A program made the position numbers and the translations under genes. The notes under the pieces are model-generated. The model was given only the letters and a program-made list of their open reading frames with translations. It was not told the DNA's origin and searched no databases. 64,000 nt of DNA from Flavobacteriales bacterium (GTDB lineage: Bacteria; Bacteroidota; Bacteroidia; Flavobacteriales_F; PHOS-HE28): NCBI GenBank assembly GCA_019912395.1, contig JAIOIH010000010.1, positions 1 to 64,000 on the forward strand, read 5' to 3'. Below, piece by piece: positions 1 through 12,000 of the stretch (its first letter is position 1; each line of letters opens with the position of its first letter).

Positions 1-1
1 G

Positions 2-3000
2 AGCGGTGGTGCGGGCACGTTCAGCCCGAATGCATCCAGCGTGAACGCAACGTACTCGCCCACAGCGGCGGAGATCGCCAACGGATCATTGACACTGACC
101 TTGACCACCACCGGCAACAACAATTGCGTGGCGGTTTCTGATGCGGTCGTCCTGAACTTCACGCCTGCTCCCACGGCGAATGCCGGAGCGGATGTGACGC
201 TCTGTGTGAACAATGCGAACGTGGTACTGAACGGCAGTGTTACAGTTGCCACCGGCGGTGTTTGGAGCGGCGGCGCGGGATCCTTCACGCCGAACAACAC
301 CACGCTCAATGCCACTTATACGCCGACCTCCGCGGAACTTGCCGGCGGCAGCTTGACCCTCACGCTTACTACCACGGGCAATGCGAACTGCGGGGTGGTA
401 TCGGATAACAAGTTGATCACTTTCACGCCTGCGCCGATCGTGAACGCGGGTCCCAATGCATCCGTTTGCGCCAATGCACCGGCCATGCAACTGGCAGGAA
501 GCGTCAGCGGTGCCACGGGCGGCATCTGGAGCGGTGGCAACGGGACGTACAACCCGAACAACACCACGCTGAACGCGATCTACACACCGACGGCCGCTGA
601 GCGCGCCGCCGGTACGGTCACCTTGACCCTGACCTCGGCCGGCAACGGCCTGTGCAATCCGGTGAGCGATCAGGTGACCTGGACGATCACGCCTGCTCCT
701 ACGGTGAATGCGGGTTCCGACCAAAGCCTGTGCTCCAACAACGCGGTTGCCACTTTGGCCGGCACCTACACGGTGGCCACGGGCGCCACCTGGAGCGGCG
801 GTGCGGGCACCTTCAGTCCGAGCGCCTCCAATGTGAACGCGACCTATACACCCACGGCCACGGAGATCTCCAACGGATCATTGACACTGACCCTAACGAC
901 CACGGGAAACAACAACTGCATCGCCGTTTCGGATGCGATGGTACTGACCTTCACGCCTTCGCCCACGGCCAATGCCGGAGCGGATGTGACGCGTTGCGCG
1001 AACAACCCGAACGTGGTCCTGAACGGTAGTGTGTCCGTTGCAACTGGTGGTGTGTGGAGCGGCGGTGCCGGATCCTTCACGCCGAACAACACGGCCCTCA
1101 ATGCGACCTACGTCCCAACACCTGCGGAGATCTCGGCGGGCATCCTGACCCTGACCCTGACCACCACGGGCAACAACAACTGCACGGCGGTAACGGACAC
1201 CAAGGACATCAACTTCACGCCGGCCCCCACGGTGGATGCCGGACCCAACGGAACGGTCTGTGCCAACGCCAGCGCGATCACTTTGGCAGGCGTGGTGAAC
1301 GGATCGACCGGTGGCACATGGAGCGGCGGCACGGGCACCTACAACCCGAACAACACCACCCTGAACGCGGTGTACACGCCGAGTGCTGCGGAGCGCACGG
1401 CCGGCACGGTGACGCTCACCTTGACCACCACGGGCAATGGCCTGTGCAACGCGGTGAGCGACCAAGTGACGTACACGATCACCCCGGCACCGACCGTGAA
1501 CGCGGGTGCCGATCAGAGCCTTTGCGCGAACAACGCAGTGGCGACCCTCGCGGGAAGCTTCACGGTGGCCACGGGCGCCAGCTGGAGCGGTGGTGCGGGC
1601 ACGTTCAGCCCCAGCGCCTCCAGCATGAGCGCCACCTACACGCCCACGGCTGCGGAGATCAGCAGCGGTTCGGTGACCTTGACACTGACCACCACCGGGA
1701 ACAACAACTGCGTGGCGGTGTCCGATGCGGTCGTGCTGAACTACACGCCTGCCCCCACCGTGAACGCAGGAACGGATGTGACGCTCTGCGTGAACAATGC
1801 GAACGTGGCACTGAACGGCAGTGTCACAGTTGCGATCGGCGGTGTGTGGAGCGGCGGTGCGGGATCCTTCACGCCGAACAACACCACGCTCAACGCCACG
1901 TACACCCCGACCCCGGGGGAACTTGCCGGCGGCAGTCTGACCCTTACGCTTACCAGCACCGGGAATGCGAACTGTGGTGTGGTATCAGATAGCAAGCTGA
2001 TCACTTTCACGCCTGCGCCGATCGTGAACGCGGGCCCCAATGCATCCGTTTGCGCCAATGCACCGGCCATGCAACTGGCAGGTAGCGTTAGCGGTGCCAC
2101 GGGCGGGATCTGGAGCGGCGGCAACGGGACGTACAACCCGAACAACACCACGCTGAACGCGATCTACACGCCGACGGCCGCCGAGCGCGCCGCCGGTACG
2201 GTCACCTTGACCTTGACCTCCGCCGGCAATGGCCTGTGCAATCCGGTGAGCGACCAGGTGACCTGGACGATCACGCCGGCACCTACGGTGAATGCGGGTT
2301 CCGACCAGAGCCTTTGCTCCAACAACGCGGTTGCCACCTTGGCCGGTACCTACACAGTGGCCACGGGCGCCACATGGAGCGGTGGTGCGGGCACCTTCAG
2401 CCCCAGCGCATCGAACGTGAACGCGACCTATACACCTACCGCAGCGGAGATCTCCAATGGATCATTGACGCTGACCTTAACGACCACGGGCAACAACAAC
2501 TGCATCGCCGTTTTCGATGCGATGGTACTGACCTTCACGCCTGCACCTACGGCCAATGCCGGAGCGGATGTGACGCGTTGCGCGAACAACCCCAACGTGG
2601 TGCTGAACGGTAGTGTGACCGTTGCAACTGGTGGTGTGTGGAGCGGCGGTGCGGGATCGTTCACGCCCAACAACACGGCCCTCAACGCGACCTATGTTCC
2701 AACAGCCGCGGAGATCTCGGCGGGCATCCTAACGCTGACCTTGACCACCACGGGCAACAACAACTGCACGGCGGTAACGGACACCAAGGACATCAACTTC
2801 ACGCCGGCCCCCACGGTGGATGCCGGACCCAACGGGACGGTCTGTGCCAACGCCAGCGCGATCACCTTGGCCGGTACGATGAACGGTGCCACGGGAGCCA
2901 CATGGAGCGGCGGCACGGGCACTTACAACCCGAACAACACCACCCTGAACGCGGTGTACACGCCGAGTGCTGCGGAGCGCACGGCCGGCACGGTGATGCT

Positions 3001-6000
3001 CACCTTGACCACCACGGGCAATGGCCAGTGCAACGCGGTGAGCGACCAGGTGACGTACACGATCACCCCGGCACCGACCGTGAACGCGGGTGCCGATCAG
3101 AGCCTTTGCGCGAACAACGCAGTGGCGACCCTCGCGGGAAGCTTCACGGTGGCCACGGGCGCCAGCTGGAGCGGCGGCGCGGGTACGTTCAGCCCCAGCG
3201 CCTCCAGCATGAGCGCCACCTATACGCCCACGGCTGCGGAGATCGGCAGCGGTTCGGTGACCCTGACGCTGACCACCACCGGGAACAACAACTGCGTGGC
3301 GGTGTCCGATGCGATGGTATTGACGTTCACACCAATGCCCACCGCGAACGCCGGGGCGGACATTATCCGCTGCGCGAACAACGCGAACGTGGCACTGAAC
3401 GGAAGTGTGACCGTGGCCTCTGGCGGTGTGTGGAGCGGTGGTGCCGGTTCCTTCAACCCGAACAACACGGCGCTCAATGCGACCTATACACCTACCGCGA
3501 CGGAGATCGCCAACGGTGTGCTGAACTTGGTATTGACGACCACGGGCAATAGCAATTGCAACGCCGTGAAGGATACGGTGAGCGTGAACTTTACGCCAGC
3601 GCCCACGGTGGATGCCGGTGCCAACGGAACCGTTTGTGCCAATGCCTCGGCCATCACATTGGCCGGTGTGGTCACGGGTGCTACCGGTGCTACCTGGAGC
3701 GGTGGCACGGGCACCTTCAACCCGAACAACACCACGCTGAACGCCGTGTACACGCCGAGTGCCGCTGAGCGCACGGCAGGTACCGTTACGCTGACCTTGA
3801 CCACGACCGGCAATGGCCTTTGCAACGCGGTGAGCGATCAGGTCACATACTTGATCACCCCAGCCCCCACGGTGAACGCCGGCGCTGACCAAAGCCTCTG
3901 CGCGAACAATGCCGTTGCTACCTTGAACGGAAGCTTCAGCGTGGCCACCGGAGCTGTCTGGAGCGGCGGCCTGGGCACGTACAGCCCCAGTGCTTCCTAC
4001 GTGAATGCGACCTACACGCCCACGGCGGCGGAGATCTCGAACGGCTCCGTGACCTTGACCTTGACCACCACCGGCAACAACAATTGCGTGGCGGTCTCCG
4101 ATGCGGTGATGTTGAACTTCACGCCTGCCCCTACCGTGAACGCGGGTGCTGATGCCACCGTGTGCGTGAACAATGCGAACGTGGCGCTGAACGGAAGCGT
4201 GAGCATTGCCACGGGCGGTGTGTGGAGCGGCGGTACCGGATCCTTTACCCCGAACAACACCACGCTGAACGCCACCTACACGCCGACCCCCGGGGAACTC
4301 GCCGGCGGCAGCCTGACCCTCACGCTTACCAGCACCGGGAACGGCAACTGCGGAGTGGTCTCGGACAGCAAGCTGATCACCTTCTCGCCCGCACCGATCG
4401 TGGATGCCGGGTTGAATGGCTCCGTTTGCGCGAATGCACCTGCGATGCAATTGGCCGGTAGCGTGAGCGGTGCCAGCGGAGCGATCTGGAGTGGCGGCAA
4501 TGGCACGTACAACCCCAACAGCTCCACGTTGAATGCGATCTATACGCCGACGGCCGCCGAGCGCGCCGCCGGTACGGTCACCTTGACCTTGACCTCCGCA
4601 GGTAATGGCCTGTGCAACGCAGTGAGCGACCAAGTGACCTGGACCATCACACCTGCACCCACAGTGAACGCAGGCCCGGACCAGAGCCTGTGCGCCAACA
4701 ATGCGACGGCGACGTTGGCAGGCGGGTTCACGGTAGCTACCGGCGCTGTTTGGAGCGGCGGATCGGGCAGCTTCAGCCCGAGCGCTGCGAACATGAACGC
4801 GACGTATACGCCCACCGCGAACGAGATCTCCAATGGCTCGGTGACGCTCACCCTTACCACCACCGGGAACAACAACTGCGTGGCGGTCTCCGATGCGATC
4901 ACTCTGGCCTTCACGCCCGCGCCTACGGTGAACGCCGGAACGGATGCAACGGTCTGCGTGAACAATTCCAACGTGGCCTTGAACGGCACCGTAACGGTAG
5001 CCACGGGCGGCATCTGGAGCGGCGGTCTGGGATCCTTCACCCCGAGCAACACCGCGCTCAATGCGGTGTACACACCCACACCTTCGGAACTCGCTGCAGG
5101 TTCGCTGACCCTCACCTTGACCAGTACCGGGAACGGCAACTGCAGCCTGGTATCGGACAGCAAACTGATCAACTTCACACCGGCACCCACGGTGGATGCA
5201 GGACCCAATGGAACCGTCTGCGCCAACAACTCCGCGCTCAGCTTGGCAGGTGTGGTCAACGGTGCCTCCGGTGGCATATGGAGCGGTGGCACGGGCACAT
5301 ACAGCCCGAACAGCAGTACGCTGAACGCCACGTACACGCCGAGCGCAGCGGAGCGCACCGCAGGCAGTGTGACCTTGACCCTGACCACGGTGGGCAACGG
5401 TAACTGCGCCGCAGTGAGCGACCAGGTTTCCTACTCCATCACGCCTGCGCCTACGGCCAATGCCGGATCCGACCGTGTGCTTTGCGCCAACAATCCGGTG
5501 ACCTCCCTGTCCGGTGCCTTCACCGTGGCCACCGGCGGCATCTGGAGCGGCGGCAACGGCACTTTCGATCCGAGCACCACCAACATGAGCGCGATCTACA
5601 CGCCAACGGCGACGGAGATCACCAATGGCGGCGTGACCCTCACCCTCACCACCACCGGTAACGGCCTCTGCAATGCAGCGACCGACCAAGTGGTGCTCAA
5701 CTTCACCGATGCACCTTCCGCAAATGCGGGACCTGATGTGACACGCTGTGCGAACAACGGCGCCGTGGCCTTGAACGGTAGCGTGGTGATCGCCACGGGC
5801 GGCACCTGGACCGGTGGCACGGGCACCTTCACGCCGAACGCCAACACGTTGAACGCGACATACAACCCCGGTCCGGGCGATATCGCCGCCGGCATGGTGA
5901 CCCTCACGTTGACCACCACCGGCAACGGCAACTGCACACCTGCCAGCGATACACGCATCATCACCTACACCCCGGCCCCGATCGTGAACGCGGGTGTGGA

Positions 6001-9000
6001 TGGAACGGTCTGCGCGAATTCACCCGCGGTCATGCTCAACGGAAGCGTGAGCGGCGCTGTCGGCGGCGTTTGGAGCGGCGGTACGGGCACCTTCAGCCCG
6101 AACAGCATCGCGCTCAACGCGACCTATACGCCCAGTGCGGCGGAGATCACCGCAGGTGGTTTCACGCTCACCCTCACCTCGGCCGGCAACGGCACGTGCA
6201 ACGCGGTGACCGATCAGGTACACTACACCATCACGCCCGCGCCCACGGTGAACGCAGGTGCGGACCAGACCCTCTGCGGGAACAACGGCACGGCCATGCT
6301 GAACGCGGCCATCACAGTGGCCACCGGTGTGCAATGGTCCGGCGGAAGCGGCCTCTACAGCCCGGGCAGCACGGCACAGAACATCAGCTATACACCCTCC
6401 GCGATCGAGGTGTCCAACGGTTCCGTGACGCTCACGGCCACCACCACGGGCAACGGCAATTGTGCAGCGGTCGCTGATCAAGTGCAGATCACCTTCACCA
6501 CGGCCCCGATCGCCAATGCAGGTCCGGACCAGAGCGTGAGCGCGAACAATGCGGCCACCGCGTTGGCCGGATCCTATTCCATCGCCAGCGGTATCGTGTG
6601 GTCGGGTGGGGCAGGCAGCTACAACCCGAACAACACCACCACCAACGCGGTGTACACGCCCACGCCGGCGGAGATCGCCTCCGGCAGCGTGACCTTGACG
6701 CTGACCACAACGGGCAATGGCTCTTGCGCTGCGGCCAGCGATGCCATGACCATCACCTTCAGCGATGCGCCCACGGCGAACGCCGGACCGGACCAGGTGA
6801 TCTGCGGCAACAATGCGGTCGTGGTCCTCAACGGCAGCGTGACCATCGCCACGGGCGGCATCTGGAGCGGTGGCACCGGCGCCTGGACGCCGAACAACAC
6901 TTCGCTCAATACCACCTACTACCCTTCAGCGAGCGAGATCGCCGCGGGCAGCGTGACCCTTACGCTCACCACCGTGGGTAACGGCAACAGCAATCCCGTA
7001 ACGGACCAGGTCGTGATCACGATCTCCCCGGCACCGGTGGTGAACGCGGGCAACAATTTCACCGTGTGCGCCAACAATCCCACGGCGCAACTGGCCGGCG
7101 TGGTGAACAATGCGGGAGGCGGTGTATGGAGCGGTGGCTCGGGCACCTTCAACCCCAGCACCAACAACCTGAACGCCACCTACACCCCGACCTTGGGCGA
7201 GATCGCAGCGGGCACGGTCACGTTGACGCTGACCTCCACGAACAACGGTACCTGCAACGTCGTGTCCGACCAGGTGGTGATCACCGTGGCACCTGCACCT
7301 GTTGTGGATGCCGGTATCGACCGCACGGTCTGCTCGAACAACTCGAGCGTGCAATTGGCGGGCTCGATCAGCAACGCTACCGGTGGCATCTGGAGTGGTG
7401 GTACGGGCGGATTCTCGCCGAGCATCAATGCACTGAATGCGGTGTACACCCCCAGCGCGACGGAACTGGCGAACGGCTCGATCACGTTGACCTTGACCAG
7501 CACCGGGAACGGCACCTGCACCGCAGTGAGCGATGCGATGACGATCTACTTCTCGCAAAGCCCAGTGGTGAATGCCGGCCTCGATCGCACGGTATGCGGC
7601 AACGATCCCTCGGTCACCCTCAACGGATCGGTAACGATCTCCGGTGGTGGCGTGTGGAGCGGTGGCGGCGGAACGTACTCGCCGGATGCGAACACGCTGA
7701 ATGCGACCTACCACCCCAGCCCTGCCGAAGCAGCCTTGGGTACGGCCACGCTCACCCTTACTTCCACGCAGAACGGCCTCTGTAACGCCGTGAGCGACCA
7801 GATGGTGATCACCATCATCGCCGCCCCGACCGCCAACGCGGGCAACGACCTGTTCGTCTGCTCGAACAATGCACAGGTACAACTCGGTGGTTCCGTCAGC
7901 GGCGCTGGCGGTGGCCAGTGGAGCGGTGGTGCGGGCACCTTCACGCCTTCCATCGCCTCGCTGAACGCGGTCTATTACCCGACACCCGCCGAGATCGCCG
8001 CAGGCACCATGACGCTCACCCTGACCACCATCGGCAACGGCAATTGCGTACCGGTAACGGATGAAGTGATGATCACCTTCACGGCATCGCCGACGGCAAA
8101 TGCCGGAACGGACGGCGTGCGCTGCGCGAACAATGCGGCCATCCAATTGGCCGGCAGTGTCACCGTCGCCAATGGCGGAACGTGGAGCGGTGGAGGAGGA
8201 AGCTTCAGCCCGAACGCCAATGCACTGAATGCCGTCTACACGCCTTCACAAGGTGAGATCGCTGCGGGCAGTGCCACCCTGGTGCTCACCACTACCGGCA
8301 ACAACGGTTGCTTGGCTGTAACGGACGAGGTGACCTACACCTTCACGCCGGCACCTGTGGCCAACGCCGGACCGGACGCCAGCATCTGCGCGAACAACGC
8401 CACCTTGCAATTGAACGGATCCGTGACCGTGGCCACGGGCGGTATCTGGAGCGGTGGAGCAGGCAGCTTCTCGCCGAACAGCGGCATCCTGAACGCGGTG
8501 TACACGCCAACGGCAGCGGAGATCGCCGCAGGTTCCGTCACCTTGACCTTGACCACGGTGGGCAATGGGCTCTGCAGTGCCGTGAACGATCAGATGGTGG
8601 TGACCATCACGCCGGCACCGGTGGTGGACGCGGGCCAACCCCTGCAGTCCTGCGCCAACAACCCGAGCGTGCAACTGGCCGGATCCGTACAGAACGCCAC
8701 GGGTGGAACGTGGACGGGTGCGGGCACCTTCTCACCCAATGCGAACAGCCTGAGCGCCATCTACACGCCTTCCGCGGCTGAAGTGATCGCAGGCACGGCC
8801 ACGGTCACCTTGACCAGCACCGGCAACGGGCTTTGCAATGCGGTGAGCGACCAGGTCACCATCACCATCACCGACGCTCCCGTGGTGGAGGCCGGTGCTG
8901 CGCAAACGCTTTGCGCCAACAACATCGCCGCCTCGCTGAACGGCCAGGTGACCAACGCCACTGGCGGCACATGGAGCGGCGGTGCGGGTTCCTTCAGCCC

Positions 9001-12000
9001 CAACGCCAGCACGCTGAACGCGGTGTACACGGCCAGTGCCGCCGAGGTGAACGCGGGCGGTCTGTGGCTCTACCTCACCTCCACGGGCAACGGCGGATGC
9101 TTGGCCTCCCGCGACTCCGTACGCCTGGACTTCACGCCTGCACCCACGGTGAACGCGGGTCTGGATGCGCATGTGTGCGCCAACGCTTCCGCCGTGCAAT
9201 TGGCCGGTGCCGTCACCGTGGCCAACGGTGGCACGTGGAGTGGTGGTGCAGGCAGCTTCACGCCGAACGCACAGGCACTGAATGCCACATACCAGCCCAC
9301 CGCGCTGGAGATCGCAGCAGGGCAGATGACCTTGGTGCTCACCTCCACCGGCAACGGCAATTGCACGGCCGTGCGGGACAGCTTGTTGATCATCGTGGAC
9401 CCCGTTCCTGTGGTGAACGCGGGCCCGGACCAGCAGATCTGCTCCAACAATCCGAACTTCCAGTTGAACGGCTTCGTGGGCAATGCGCCGGGTGGCCAAT
9501 GGACGGGCGGCAATGGCAACTACTTCCCGAACAACACTTCGATGGCGGTGCAGTACACACCCACCGCAGCGGAGGTCGCGGCCGGTTCCGTCACCTTTAC
9601 ACTGACCTCCACGGGCACCAGCATTTGTGCAGCGGTGACCGACCAAATGACCGTCTACTTCACCGATTCGCCGGTGGTGAACGCGGGCACGGACCTCTCC
9701 ATCTGCGCCAACAACCCGGCGGTGCAGCTCAATGGCAACGTCATCAACGTGAACGGCGGTGCATGGTCCGGTGGAAGCGGCACCTTCAGTCCTTCCAACA
9801 ACGTGTTCAGCCCGATCTACACGCCCACGGCCGCGGAGATCGCTTCGGGTAGCCTGAACCTCTATCTCACTTCCACCGGCAACGGCAATTGCTTCGCGGT
9901 GCGCGACACGCTTGCCATCACCTTCACGCCAGCGCCCACGGTGAATGCCGGTGTGGACATGGACGTCTGCGCCAACAATCCCTTGGTCACGCTGAACGGC
10001 GCGATCACCGTGGCCAGCGGTGCACAATGGAGCGGTGGTCTCGGCACGTACGCGCCGAACGCACAAACGCTGAATGCGCAGTACACGCCTTCTCCCTTTG
10101 AACTGCAGACCGGTTCCGTGGAGCTCACGCTGACCACCACGGGCAATGGCAACTGCCTCGCCGTGAACGACCAGGTGATGCTCACCGTAACGCCCGCCCC
10201 TGTGGTGAGCGCCGGGCCGGACATCACCACCTGCTCCAGCGCACTGCAAGTGCCGCTGACGGGCAGCGTCCAAGGCGGATCCACCACCGGTACCTGGAGC
10301 ACCAGCGGCACGGGCAGCTTCTTCCCGAGCGCCACCACGCTCAACGCCACCTACATGGCCAGCGCGCTGGATTCGCTCAACGGCACGGTGGACCTCACGC
10401 TCACCTCCACCAACAACGGCCTCTGCAGCGTGGTGAGCGATATGATGACATTGACCATCCTGCCGAACGCCATCGCCAACGCCGGACCGGACCAGAGCAT
10501 CTGCGCCAGCGAGGGCACGGTACAACTGGCCGGAAGCATCAGCGGCAACGCCACCCAAGGGCACTGGACCACGAACGGTGCAGGTTCCTTCACCCCGAAT
10601 GCCAACGCTGCCAACGCGGTGTACCAAGTGGCGCCGGGCGATGCGGCCCAAGGCACGCTCACCTTCACCTGGAGCGTGAACAGTTGCGACAACGCGATGG
10701 ACCAGATGACCGTGACGATCGTACCGGTCTCCAGCGTGAACGCAGGTACCGACCAAGTGGTCTGCTTCGGCAACCTGAACGTGCTGATCAACGGCCAAGT
10801 GAGTGGTGCTTCGTCCACCGGTGTGTGGAGCACCTTGGGATCGGGCAGCTTCGCCAACGCGGCGGATGCGCTCTCCAACATCTACCACGCCAGCGCCCAG
10901 GATTCCCTGGCCCAAGGTGTGAGCTTGGTGCTCACCGCTACCAACACCGGTGCATGCACCGCAGATGCGGATACGGTGTACATCGCCATCCAGCCTTCGG
11001 GCACGGTGAACGCGGGTCCTGACCTGAGCTTCTGCGCGAACAACGCCACGGTGCTGCTCACCGGAACGCTCAGCGGGGATGCCACCCAAGTGCAGTGGAC
11101 CACCTCCGGCACGGGTTCCTTCTACCCGAGCAACAGCGTGCTGACGCCCACCTACATCCCCAGCAACATCGACACGGCCATCGGCTCGTTGACCTTGACG
11201 TTGAGCGCGGTGAACACCTGCAACAACGCCAGCGACGCCATGACGCTGGCGCTGACCCCGGCACCCTACGTGAACGCCGGGCCTGATCAGACCTACTGCA
11301 ACCAGGTGAGCCAGTTCAACCTGAGCGGAACGATCTCCGGCATCACCACCGTGGGCCAATGGACCACCACGGGTACCGGCACCATCGCCAACCCGGGTGC
11401 GCTGAACACAACCTACACGGCGAGCGCTGCGGATATCGCTGCGGGGCAGATCAACTTCACGCTCACCTCGCTGAACAACGGCAACTGCGGTCCGGTGAGC
11501 GATGCGATGACCATCTACCTCACCGCAGGCATCATCGTGAGCGCCGGTCCGGACCAGAGCGTCTGTGTGCTCTCCGACCACGCGAACCTGCACGGCACCA
11601 TCCAGAACGGCTCGCCCTCGGGCACTTGGACCGCCACCGGCTCGGGCACCTTCCAGCCCAGCGCCGATGTGCTCAACGCGCAGTACTTCTTCTCCGCGGC
11701 CGATGTGGCCAACGGTTCCGTGGTGCTCACGTTCACCGCCACAAACACGGGCACCTGCCCCAGCGGTAGCGACCAGATGACGCTGACCTTCGGCAGCACG
11801 AGCTATGCCTTCGCCGGGCCGGACCAGAACCTCTGCGCCAACGCACCGATCGCCCAACTGGCCGGCAACTACAGCGGTGGAGCGCAAGGCATCCTCTGGA
11901 GCACTTCCGGATCGGGAACCTTCAGCAACAGCACGAACCCCAATGCCACCTACACGCTCAGCAACGCGGATATCGCGGCGGGTTCCGTGCAGCTGACGCT

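Noticed and set aside
2729..5689. Long antisense open frame (986 codons) and a 1,463-codon one at 8732-13123
   Set aside because: Both mirror the codon repeats of the giant gene on the opposite strand. The Arg/Gly/His-rich translation has no domain, and repeats with regular codon use and few stop-complement codons produce such frames.
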